From Pseudomonadota bacterium (GTDB lineage: Bacteria > Pseudomonadota > Gammaproteobacteria > Eutrophobiales > Eutrophobiaceae), in NCBI GenBank assembly GCA_022562175.1, contig JADFPU010000009.1, forward strand, positions 1 to 34,150: a DNA stretch of 34,150 nt, written 5' to 3'. The position numbers and the translations under genes are program-made. The notes under the pieces were generated by a model that saw only the letters and a program-made list of their open reading frames with translations, was not told the origin of the DNA and made no database searches. The stretch's first letter is position 1; the number at the start of each line of letters is the position of its first letter. This document shows positions 8,618 through 16,878 of the stretch, one piece after another.

Positions 8618-9490
8618 TTATTTGTTTTTTGTTTCCATCATGGCCTGGATCACCGGGTTCAGGATCAGTTGCATGGAAAAAATCTTCTTGCCGGCAGGGA
8701 TGACGATGGTGTCGGGACTGGACATAAAAGAGCCCTCCAGCATTTCCAGCAGGTAGCGGAAATCAATCGGGATCTTTTTCCGGTTTCTGATGTGGATGAC
8801 GGAAAAACTCTCGTCATTGGTTGGATTATGAGTCGCCGCAAAAGGATTGGAAATGTCCACCGTCGGGACACGCTGGAAGTTTATGTCCGTTTTTGAGAAC
8901 TGCGGTGTAATGTAATGAACATAATCATGCATCCGTTCAAGGATCATCTTGGTGGCGTCCTCGGTCGAGTAACCGCGGATGTCACGATCACGCTTGATTT
9001 TTTGTATCCATTCCAGGTTAATAATAGGCACCACACCGATCAGCAGATCAACATATCGGGTAATGTTAACCTTGTCGGTGACCAGGCCACCATGTAATCC
9101 CTCATAAAACAGCAGATCCGTATTGTCCGGTAATGCTTCCCACGGGGTCAATGAGCCGGGCGGATAGCCATGCTGTGTAGCTTCTTTTGCGTTGTGGATG
9201 TAATAACGTCGCTGTCCCTGGCCGGTCTCTGAATAGCCCTTGAAAAATGCCTGCAGTTCCGTATACAGATTGCCTTCAGGGCCAAAGTGCGTGATAACCT
9301 TGCCTTCTTTTTCAGCCTGTTTGACCTTCTCATCCATATCGTGGCGGTTATAGCGATGGAAGCTGTCCCCTTCGATAATGGCCGGCTTGATACCCTGGTC
9401 CCTGAATATGTGCTCAAATGCTGTTTTTACATTTGTGGTGCCGGCTCCCGATGAACCGGTAACGGCGATTATGGGGTGTTTTTTTGACAT
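8618..9490 (-). CDS. prk: Phosphoribulokinase
   Basis: The enzyme phosphorylates ribulose 5-phosphate to ribulose 1,5-bisphosphate, the substrate of RuBisCO, so this gene is a marker of the Calvin-Benson-Bassham cycle. The 290-residue proteobacterial type shows the P-loop GSSGAGTT (12-19), EGDSFHRYNRHDMD, HFGPEGNLYTEL, LLFYEGLHGG, LLIGVVPIINLEWIQKI and DINFQRVPTVDTSNPF-like motifs near the end. The start giving MSKKHPIIAVTG matches the family; an earlier in-frame start at 9565 would add 25 unrelated residues. It is divergent from msbA. No RuBisCO gene is in the window. Confidence 0.95.
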   Translation of the reverse strand: MSKKHPIIAVTGSSGAGTTNVKTAFEHIFRDQGIKPAIIEGDSFHRYNRHDMDEKVKQAEKEGKVITHFGPEGNLYTELQAFFKGYSETGQGQRRYYIHNAKEATQHGYPPGSLTPWEALPDNTDLLFYEGLHGGLVTDKVNITRYVDLLIGVVPIINLEWIQKIKRDRDIRGYSTEDATKMILERMHDYVHYITPQFSKTDINFQRVPTVDISNPFAATHNPTNDESFSVIHIRNRKKIPIDFRYLLEMLEGSFMSSPDTIVIPAGKKIFSMQLILNPVIQAMMETKNK

Positions 9491-9666
9491 ATGACGAACT
9501 CGTTCATAGTTATTTATTTGATCATATAGCCTTATTTTGCGTTCAGCATCAAGCAACAATTTCACAGTAGGATATAATCAGGGCCCAGCAAACCTGCTTA
9601 TGCAATTATAAAAAAATTACAAACCGACATAAAAGCGCGGATGATCTACGCTTATATCTGCGCCTG

Positions 9667-11382
9667 TTGAGTTATGTGCTGCCTTATTGGCGAGTATTTT
9701 TATTATCCCTGCTTGCCTTGGTGATCCTGGCCGCTACGGACCCGGCCATGCCTGCTTTATTAAAACCCCTGCTGGATGGGGCCTTTATTGAAAAAGACCC
9801 CGCTATGTTGAGGACAATTCCCTTGTTACTGATCGCGCTGTTTGCGGTTCGTGGCATATCAGCTTATACGAGTAGCGTCTCGATTAACTGGCTTGCTAAT
9901 AAAGTTGTGATGGATCTTCGCGGGGAGATGTTTACACGGCTGTTGAATTTTCAGAGCCAGTATTATGACAGCCATAGTGCTGGCAGCTTAATGTCAAAAT
10001 TTACCTTTGATGTCACCCAGATCAAGGAAGCCGCAACCACTGCCGTCACGGTATTGGTCAGGGATTCGCTGGCGGTCATTGGTTTGCTCGCCTGGATGTT
10101 TTTCATTGACTGGAAAATGACATTAATTGCCCTGATCAGCACGCCTTTTATTATAATGGTTGTATTGATCATACGTCACAGGCTGCGAAAAATGAGTCAT
10201 CGGGTGCAAGATACCATGGCGGATATACATCAAACGCTAAGCGAAACTATCGATGGGCAACGGATTGTCAAACTTTTCGGTGGCCAGCAACAGGAAACGC
10301 AGCGTTTTAAAAAAATCATTAATGATAACAGGCGGTTTACCATGAAATTTGCCATGGCTGCTGCCGCCAGCGGTCCAGCAGTGCAGATGATCGTTGCCAT
10401 AGCGTTGGCAATTATAGTCTATATAGCCACCGAACAGGCGTTTACTGGTGAGTTGAGTGTCGGTGATTTTATGTCTTTCTTCGCCGCAGTCGCCATGTTA
10501 CTCGGACCGTTAAAAAGACTGGTCCGTGTCAACGAGTATATTCAACGCGGACTTGCGGGATGTGAAAGTGTGTTTGCTTTGCTTGATGAGCAGATAGAAG
10601 TGGATACAGGCACGATCGCACTAGGACGCGCCACCGGTAAGCTTGAGATCCGTGGGCTGAAATATCGGTATCAGGACAGCTCGGCAGAGGTTCTGACAGA
10701 TATTAATTTACTGATCAAGCCAGGCGAGACGCTTGCACTGATCGGGGCGTCTGGCAGCGGCAAGACCACGCTTGCTAATCTTATACCGCGATTCTACCAG
10801 GGTGATGAGGGTGTGATATTTCTTGATGGACACGATATAAACACTATAAGTCTGGCTGATTTACGCGCCAATATCTCGCTTGTTAGCCAGGACATCATTC
10901 TATTTAATGACACGATTCGCAATAACATCGCTTATGGCATCAAGCAGGATGCCGATGAAGCAGCTATCATCGCTGCAGCAAAGGCGGCCCATGCGATGGA
11001 ATTTATTCAGGCCCTGCCTGAGGGACTGGACACCAGGATCGGTGATAAAGGCACGCGTCTGTCAGGCGGACAAAGGCAGCGGATTGCGCTGGCCCGCGCA
11101 TTACTGAAGGATGCGCCCATCCTTATCCTTGACGAGGCGACTTCAGCCCTGGATACGGAATCAGAGCGACATATACAGGCGGCGCTTGAAGAGATAGGTC
11201 GGGATAAAACCTGCATTATTATCGCGCATCGTCTGACGACCATAGAATCAGCGGACAGAATAATTGTTTTGGAAAAAGGCAGGATCGTACAAGCAGGCAC
11301 GCATGAAGAACTGTCACAACAGCACGGCACTTATGTCCGGTTACATCAAAACCATGCTGCGCTGAACACTCGAAAAGGATAA
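9667..11382 (+). CDS. msbA: Lipid A export ABC transporter MsbA (start uncertain)
   Basis: MsbA flips lipid A-core across the inner membrane using ATP. The protein has six membrane helices (about 5-290) and a nucleotide-binding domain with Walker A GASGSGKTT (Lys366), Q-loop SLVSQDIILF, signature LSGGQRQRIALARALL, Walker B ILILDEATSALD and H-loop IIAHRLTT. It is about 571 residues from the TTG at 9667. The frame is open back to 9571, and codons just before the TTG read LRLYLRL, matching the YLRLLSYVxPYW region of other MsbA proteins, so the true protein probably starts earlier. No ATG, GTG or TTG exists in that stretch. A CTG (9658) or an ATT (9616) is possible, or an ATG was lost. lpxK, the usual neighbour, is absent. 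Confidence 0.9.
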   Translation: MSYVLPYWRVFLLSLLALVILAATDPAMPALLKPLLDGAFIEKDPAMLRTIPLLLIALFAVRGISAYTSSVSINWLANKVVMDLRGEMFTRLLNFQSQYYDSHSAGSLMSKFTFDVTQIKEAATTAVTVLVRDSLAVIGLLAWMFFIDWKMTLIALISTPFIIMVVLIIRHRLRKMSHRVQDTMADIHQTLSETIDGQRIVKLFGGQQQETQRFKKIINDNRRFTMKFAMAAAASGPAVQMIVAIALAIIVYIATEQAFTGELSVGDFMSFFAAVAMLLGPLKRLVRVNEYIQRGLAGCESVFALLDEQIEVDTGTIALGRATGKLEIRGLKYRYQDSSAEVLTDINLLIKPGETLALIGASGSGKTTLANLIPRFYQGDEGVIFLDGHDINTISLADLRANISLVSQDIILFNDTIRNNIAYGIKQDADEAAIIAAAKAAHAMEFIQALPEGLDTRIGDKGTRLSGGQRQRIALARALLKDAPILILDEATSALDTESERHIQAALEEIGRDKTCIIIAHRLTTIESADRIIVLEKGRIVQAGTHEELSQQHGTYVRLHQNHAALNTRKG

Positions 11383-11408
11383 GCGCCAGTAACTGACTGC
11401 GTCACGTT

Positions 11409-12386
11409 TCAGCTTTTTATGATATTTTTTCCGGTTCGTTTTGCTCTATACATGGCCTTGTCTGCGGCATGGATCAATTGTTCAGCGGTATCGTTTCCCT
11501 GCATTTCCGCCATACCGATGGAAACCGTCAGTGAAGGCAGAACAGTTTCATTATCGAGCAAAATTTCTGCATCATTTATGGCTTTGCGAAGACGTTCAGC
11601 GATGGTTGCAGCTTCATTGATATCAAGGCCCGGCAGCAATGCAAATAATTCCTCACCGCCATAACGACTCACCATGTCTTCAGGCCGGAGGTTGTGCAAT
11701 ATGGTCCTGGATACCATACGCAGGGCCTGATCACCTGCGATGTGGCCATGCTTATCATTAAATTGTTTGAAGAAATCAATATCGATCATCAGCACGGAAA
11801 GAGCTTGTTGATTTGTTGCACAGCGGTGCATGACCCGCTCCAGCATACTGTCCAGCCAGCGGCGGTTATACAGACCGGTAAGTGAATCAACGGTGCTGTT
11901 GTACTCATACTCGTTCATGCGTTGCTTGATTTTATCGATGACCATATTACCGTTACGCAAACGGTTGGCAATGACAACTAACATGTTATAGGCGAGGGCG
12001 TGTGATTGTTTCACCAGGGTCCATAAAAGTGTTTCTTCTATTATCAGGACTCGAGAATCAACATCTGCAATAACATTCCCCGAAGCGGGCTGGTGATCGA
12101 TAATGGATATCTCGCCGATACTTTGTCCGGGGCCCAGTACCAGCACGGGGTTTACTGGATCACTGGGTAGATGAACGCGGAAGCAGCCGGACAGGATCAG
12201 ATACAGATAATGTCTTGATTCGCCCGCATGAATAATCATATCGTTCTGTTTGATTAATTTCAGCGGGCATTTGTTTAATAGCGGAAGAATTTCAGTCAGA
12301 TCCATGTCATTGAAAATATCCTGCTGACTTAAATCATGAGTGTAGAAAAGCAGGTCATCTTGTGACTTTGTATTTTGATCCGTCAT
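11409..12386 (-). CDS. Diguanylate cyclase with N-terminal cyclic-nucleotide-binding-like domain
   Basis: The protein has 325 residues. About 20-140 form a cNMP-binding-like beta roll (DMIIHAGESRHYLYLILSGCFRVHL, then GQSIGEISIIDHQPASGNVIA). About 165-325 form a GGDEF domain with VDSLTGLYNRRWLD, DIDFFKQFNDKHGH and the active-site variant RYGGEELF, which is catalytically competent in this family. It should make cyclic-di-GMP from two GTP in the cytoplasm. The phosphate-binding cassette has ASG where CRP-type sites carry the Arg that holds the cyclic phosphate, so the sensor domain may not bind cAMP or cGMP. It is convergent with msbA, 26 bp away, and lies just downstream of the TgpA-like gene. 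Confidence 0.9.
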   Translation of the reverse strand: MTDQNTKSQDDLLFYTHDLSQQDIFNDMDLTEILPLLNKCPLKLIKQNDMIIHAGESRHYLYLILSGCFRVHLPSDPVNPVLVLGPGQSIGEISIIDHQPASGNVIADVDSRVLIIEETLLWTLVKQSHALAYNMLVVIANRLRNGNMVIDKIKQRMNEYEYNSTVDSLTGLYNRRWLDSMLERVMHRCATNQQALSVLMIDIDFFKQFNDKHGHIAGDQALRMVSRTILHNLRPEDMVSRYGGEELFALLPGLDINEAATIAERLRKAINDAEILLDNETVLPSLTVSIGMAEMQGNDTAEQLIHAADKAMYRAKRTGKNIIKS

Positions 12387-12407
12387 GGTGTTTTTTATGA
12401 AGGTTTA

Positions 12408-14489
12408 TTATTTAGAAGGATTAAAGGATCTTACTTGTTGCGTTAAGTGTTGTATTGATTCAGCTTGCCCCCCATAACGGATAGCGACATAAACACGGGT
12501 AATCTCGCGAATCTTGGCAGCCAGGTCGCTGCGCTGTTGTATAGCGCGTTTTGCAAAATCTTCAGGTCCTTCGCTGGCGTATCGTTTGATACCGAGTCTG
12601 GCCATACGCGCGCAATATTTATCATACAAAATTCTTGCCGCATCGATATGCTTCGGCCTGTTTGTGAATAATAAAAAGGCCACCAACAGAAACACCAGCG
12701 TGACGGCAAGGATCAGCCAGGCTATCATTCCCTGCCAGTCCAGTTCTCCGAGGCCGAGCCGGCTAAGCGTGTTAAATTGTTGTCTGGCGTTGTAGCCAAG
12801 CACCCATTGGTTCCAATAGTTATTGATCGCAGTGAATGTGTCAAAAACCTGTCGCCATAATTCACGGATAGCGGCATTATTATACAGGCCCAGCGGGATA
12901 TCGATAATACTGTCTGGCAGAGCACTTTCTATGCCATCGCTGATTCGTGCTGGCGCAACAGCAGCAGTAGGATCCACTCTAATCCAGCCCCGATTACCCA
13001 ACCAGACCTCTGTCCAGGCATGCGCATCTCGTTGGCGGACAACCAGATAGCCATCAACAGGATTGATAGTCCCGCCCTGGTAACCGGTGACGACGCGGGC
13101 AGGAATACCGGCCGCCCGCATCAATATGGTGAAAGCAGCAGCATAGTGTTCACAGAAACCCTGGCGTGTCTCAAACATAAATTCATCAATGCTATCTTTC
13201 AAAAGCAAAGGTGGCGCCAGTGTGTAGTAAAACGCCTGCTCATTGAATAAACGTAGTGCATGATTAACGATGTCGGCCTCACTCAGGCCGAGTTCTCGCC
13301 AGGAACTACCCAGGGCAATGGTCTTGTTGTGATAGCCATAGGGTAATTGCAGCGCCTCTATCAACTCTGTGTGACTGGCTGTATCGATGCGATAATTTGT
13401 GTACGAGGTCAGTGAGTATCGTCTGCGCTCTCGTACCGGCGTTGTGGTTTTAATTTGCAGATCATGACTGAAGAATGCCCCTGCAGGCGCCTGTATCGGC
13501 ATCTCCAGTCCGTATAACCAGCGCTTGTCAGTCGGCTCAAGCGTGACAGTATACCTGACGGGCGTACCTGACCAGCTGACAGGCGATTGTAGCGGCAGGG
13601 GTTTACCGGCCACCCATTTTACCCCATCGGTGAGCCACAGAACCGGACCACGCCAGTAAAGTCTGGATTTGGCTGGCATGGCGTCATGAAAATCAACGCG
13701 GAATGCGATCTTGTCCGATAAGATAAGTTGGCTGATCGTACCGGGAGACATTTCATCACTGAGCCCCGACAGACCTGAATGGGTATCATTGGGCATACCC
13801 CATAATGGCCCTTGAACTCGAGGGAACAGCAGAAAGATGACTATCAGTAAGGGTAATGATTGTAACAGCATCAGGCCCGATGCAGATAACAATTCACCGC
13901 TACCTAGAAAGTTGTCTTTGTCATTAAAGGCGATCAGTGCGGAGATAAAGATGGATACTGCCAGCAGTGAATAAATTGCCGTAAAGAGGGTCTCCGAATA
14001 AAAGAAATTGGTCAGGATCAAGAACAGGCCGATGAAGCAGGTGATGTAATAATCACGCTTTTGCCTGGTTTCAAGCAGCTTCATGCCAGCGAGAAGGATC
14101 AGCAGTGAGACGCCGGCATCACGACCGATCAGTGTGCCGTAGCTGGCAAGGATGCCGATGATAATCACTATCGCGACAAGCAGTTTCGCCAGAGAGATAA
14201 ATGAGACAGCCTGGTATTGGGCCCGTTGTACATAAATGGCCAGAAAAACACGCGCAACAGCCATGCTGAAAAACAGCACCGGTATCCACACAGGCACACG
14301 CTTGATATGGGGTATCACTGCGAGACAGATGCCCGCTGTCAGCCACAGCAGATCAGGTGGCAGCGATCGGAGCCTGGCTTTAAACCTTGTCAATGGCAAA
14401 GCCATAGGTGGCAAGTGCCGCCAGGCACTGATGTTTATGTGAATCACCTTTGCCAAAGTCGATAGTGACTGGCGCAATGTCCAGGCCAT
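12408..14489 (-). CDS. TgpA-like transglutaminase membrane protein (DUF3488 / transglutaminase core / DUF4129)
   Basis: The protein has up to 693 residues. The N-terminal part (about 40-260) contains a cluster of membrane helices (DUF3488). A periplasmic transglutaminase core follows with a complete Cys-His-Asp triad: GFCEHYAAAF (Cys about 445), DAHAWTEVW (His about 489) and RVDPTAAV (Asp about 505). A final membrane helix (about 580-605) and a cytoplasmic DUF4129-like tail complete it. TgpA of Pseudomonas is essential, but its substrate is unknown. The start is uncertain. The first ATG has a good AGGGA site 7 nt upstream but overlaps the DUF58 gene by 110 bp. The ATG at 14405, giving MALPLTRF, fits family lengths better and overlaps by 26 bp. 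Confidence 0.9.
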   Translation of the reverse strand: MAWTLRQSLSTLAKVIHINISAWRHLPPMALPLTRFKARLRSLPPDLLWLTAGICLAVIPHIKRVPVWIPVLFFSMAVARVFLAIYVQRAQYQAVSFISLAKLLVAIVIIIGILASYGTLIGRDAGVSLLILLAGMKLLETRQKRDYYITCFIGLFLILTNFFYSETLFTAIYSLLAVSIFISALIAFNDKDNFLGSGELLSASGLMLLQSLPLLIVIFLLFPRVQGPLWGMPNDTHSGLSGLSDEMSPGTISQLILSDKIAFRVDFHDAMPAKSRLYWRGPVLWLTDGVKWVAGKPLPLQSPVSWSGTPVRYTVTLEPTDKRWLYGLEMPIQAPAGAFFSHDLQIKTTTPVRERRRYSLTSYTNYRIDTASHTELIEALQLPYGYHNKTIALGSSWRELGLSEADIVNHALRLFNEQAFYYTLAPPLLLKDSIDEFMFETRQGFCEHYAAAFTILMRAAGIPARVVTGYQGGTINPVDGYLVVRQRDAHAWTEVWLGNRGWIRVDPTAAVAPARISDGIESALPDSIIDIPLGLYNNAAIRELWRQVFDTFTAINNYWNQWVLGYNARQQFNTLSRLGLGELDWQGMIAWLILAVTLVFLLVAFLLFTNRPKHIDAARILYDKYCARMARLGIKRYASEGPEDFAKRAIQQRSDLAAKIREITRVYVAIRYGGQAESIQHLTQQVRSFNPSK

Positions 14490-15375
14490 AATAAATTCCC
14501 TGTTTGTCCGCCTCGATTATCCATAGACACATCTGTGACAGACGTTGTTCCGTGCCGGTCATGTGTTGACATTGACCCCAGTGCAACATCAATTTGTCAG
14601 AACCACTGCCGCTGAAATGTTTGACCAACAAGCCTTGCTCGCGCGCCAGCGCTTTCCAGTTGATCTTGCGGATGGAGTCGCCCGGCCGGTAGGGCTTGAA
14701 GCCGGTAAAGTCATCAGTGCCGTCATGTACACCTGCCTGCTCCTGTGCATCATGTTCTGAAGCCAAAGGTAGTTGACTGTTGCCTGCAGGCTGTGGATAG
14801 ACAAGACAACTCTGCCCAGCCTCTACATACGACCATACGCGGAACAGGCCAAGCGGAAAGGTTGAGGTGATCCGTAGCCTGCCAGGCTTTAAAATACCGC
14901 GCTTGTGTGCAGGCATGGAAAGGTATTTGCTGATCAGATCGCCAGCATTAACATTGATGCACAGGTTATCAGGGTATGTTTGCCCGGTTTGCTTTTTCGG
15001 CCGGTGTTTTGGGCTGACATGGATGTCTATTGCAATCCGCGTCTGGCCCAAACGGTTATCTATTAATAAAGGGAAATATGCGGTTTCTCCAGCGAATACG
15101 GGCCGGCTGTCTGCGGCGTTTATCATCAAACCGCGCAAGTTCCGGTAGGTGTGTAGCATACACACCATAAACAGACTGCAGAGCAGGAAGGTGAGCATAT
15201 AAGACATGCTGTTGTTGTAGTTCACCGCCCCCAGCAGCATGACTATTAACATAGCGCAAAAAATCAGCCCGTAACGCCCTGCAAAGATATAGATCCGTTG
15301 GCGGGGAATGTGCTTGCGAGCCGTAGTGTGAGTGACGCTATGTGGCAGGCGTTCCAGCACAAAGGTTTTGGACAT
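14380..15375 (-). CDS. DUF58 domain protein
   Basis: The 331-residue protein has two membrane helices near the N-terminus (about 32-75), a beta-rich middle, and the DUF58 signature FKPYRPGDSIRKINWKALAREQGLLVKHF at about 220-248. DUF58 proteins are regularly encoded between a MoxR ATPase and a transglutaminase-like protein, exactly as here, and resemble a von Willebrand-type scaffold. The complex is thought to remodel envelope or protein targets, but the biochemical role is unproven. Its 3' end overlaps the downstream TgpA-like gene, implying translational coupling. MoxR lies 95 bp upstream. Confidence 0.9.
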   Translation of the reverse strand: MSKTFVLERLPHSVTHTTARKHIPRQRIYIFAGRYGLIFCAMLIVMLLGAVNYNNSMSYMLTFLLCSLFMVCMLHTYRNLRGLMINAADSRPVFAGETAYFPLLIDNRLGQTRIAIDIHVSPKHRPKKQTGQTYPDNLCINVNAGDLISKYLSMPAHKRGILKPGRLRITSTFPLGLFRVWSYVEAGQSCLVYPQPAGNSQLPLASEHDAQEQAGVHDGTDDFTGFKPYRPGDSIRKINWKALAREQGLLVKHFSGSGSDKLMLHWGQCQHMTGTEQRLSQMCLWIIEADKQGIYYGLDIAPVTIDFGKGDSHKHQCLAALATYGFAIDKV

Positions 15376-15470
15376 GGCAGTAAAGGACTAGAGCGTAGTG
15401 GCCAGCGGTTGCTTATGTATGGGTAAGTTTCTGTGCATCAATCTACAGTCCCTGACTGCTGGTTGCTTAA

Positions 15471-16424
15471 TCACGGGATCGGCACCTGACTGATAAGTGA
15501 TTCAGCGATGGAGGTTGGGGAAGTCGCCGACTGTTCCTGTGCCAGATGTAAGCGATGACCAATAACACTCGGCAGCACAGCCTGAATATCCTCCGGCAGC
15601 ACATGCCCATGCTCATGCATCAGTGCCCAGGCCCGTGCGCAGCGCAAGATGGCCAGTCCGGCGCGTGGGGACAGGCCGGTAATGTAGTCAGTACAGACCC
15701 TGCTGAATTCCAGCAGGTCCTGCAGATAGTCGAGCAGCGCCCCGGCAACATGTATAGTCTTGGCCTGACTTTGCAGGGACTGAAGTTGCTCCGAGCTTAA
15801 CACCGGAGTGATCTCGGCAAGCAGTTCGCGCCTGTCGCGGCCTTGCAGAAGCTCTCGTTCTGCCGAGCTGTCCGGATAGCCCAGATGCAGACGCATCGTG
15901 AAGCGATCCAGTTGTGACTCAGGCAACAGGAAGGTGCCAACCTGATTGGACGGATTCTGTGTGGCAATGACAAAAAATGGACTCGGCAAAGCTCTCGTTT
16001 CACCTTCCAGCGTCACCTGATTTTCCTCCATGGCCTCCAGCAAGGCGCTTTGGGTGCGTGGTGTGGCGCGATTCACTTCATCGGCGAGGATCAGCTGGGA
16101 GAAAATGGGCCCGGCATGGAAATTAAATAAGCCCGACTGCCGATTGTAGATAGAGCTACCAAGGATGTCAGCGGGCAACAAATCACTGGTAAATTGAATG
16201 CGCTGAAAGCTTAACCCCAATGTGTTAGCCAATACATGCGCCAGGGTCGTTTTGCCAACACCGGGGATATCCTCAATCAACAGATGACCGCGTGCGATCA
16301 GGCAGGTCAACGCCAGGCGCAGCACGTCCTCCTTGCCGAGGATAATGCTATTGGCTGCGTCAATGACATGCTGCAGTTCGGCCGTTGCGATATAGGTGGT
16401 TGATTCTGCTTGAGTGATTGTCAT
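15471..16424 (-). CDS. MoxR-family AAA+ ATPase
   Basis: The 317-residue protein has Walker A GVGKTTLA (Lys58), Walker B LILADEVNRA followed by TPRTQSALLEAMEE, and sensor 1 VIATQNPSNQVGTF, all diagnostic of MoxR. MoxR ATPases act as chaperone-like partners of DUF58/VWA proteins, and this is the first gene of the MoxR-DUF58-TgpA set. AGAGGAA just upstream of the ATG is a good ribosome-binding site. The gene probably sets transcription of the operon from the 454-bp region shared with the divergent histidine kinase. Confidence 0.93.
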   Translation of the reverse strand: MTITQAESTTYIATAELQHVIDAANSIILGKEDVLRLALTCLIARGHLLIEDIPGVGKTTLAHVLANTLGLSFQRIQFTSDLLPADILGSSIYNRQSGLFNFHAGPIFSQLILADEVNRATPRTQSALLEAMEENQVTLEGETRALPSPFFVIATQNPSNQVGTFLLPESQLDRFTMRLHLGYPDSSAERELLQGRDRRELLAEITPVLSSEQLQSLQSQAKTIHVAGALLDYLQDLLEFSRVCTDYITGLSPRAGLAILRCARAWALMHEHGHVLPEDIQAVLPSVIGHRLHLAQEQSATSPTSIAESLISQVPIP

Positions 16425-16878
16425 GTTTCCTCTTCATATATAGGGGCAAAATAATGCACTAACGATCAGATTTCTCAACCGGCATCGTACCGCCCTATTT
16501 CGCCTGATTTCAAACTATTTGGAATAAGCTTGTTATAGCAGGCTCGATTTTTGCTAGTCTTCAGAATTAATGATTTAATATTAGCGTCACTCGTGCCGAC
16601 ATGATATAGAGGATCAAAGTTTAATAATGACCGCGCAAGACTAGTTGGCTGGCCGGAATCGACCCGAATCTTTTCAGCGGTGGGGAGGAGACTGAAAATT
16701 AAGGTAATATTGTCAGTTGTACTAACCGGCACAGCTTTATAATAACAATAATTATTTATTAGTTAGATCAGGGGGTATTCTGTTATTTTGCTCATGCCTG
16801 CTGCGTTACTATAGTTGCTGTCCAATCATTCTTTAGCTGTTTTTTTGTAATTGTTTCACAACTTTAGAGGCATTGTGA
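16425..16878. other. Divergent intergenic region between moxR and the PAS kinase
   Basis: This 454-bp AT-rich stretch separates two divergent operons and should hold both promoters. I see no credible gene: the longest frame, an 85-residue minus-strand ORF, looks unlike a protein and has no recognised domain. It contains the inverted repeat listed at 16671-16698 and AT-only stretches around 16740-16760. No known riboswitch is recognisable. Confidence 0.6.
16671..16698. other. Inverted repeat with a purine-rich GGGGAGGAG loop
   Basis: TTTTCAG (16671-16677) pairs exactly with CTGAAAA (16692-16698). The 14-base loop contains GGGGAGGAG, which resembles an exposed Shine-Dalgarno or GGA-type protein-binding site. 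It lies about 180 bp upstream of the kinase gene. Function unknown; chance is possible for a 7-bp stem. Confidence 0.35.

Noticed and set aside
14217-14465. Plus-strand ORFs of 68-82 residues over the DUF58/TgpA junction
   Set aside because: They are antisense to two overlapping real genes and have neither a ribosome-binding site nor recognisable sequence.
16475-16732. 85-residue minus-strand ORF upstream of moxR
   Set aside because: It has no clear ribosome-binding site, no recognisable domain and no family-like pattern, and lies across a divergent promoter region.
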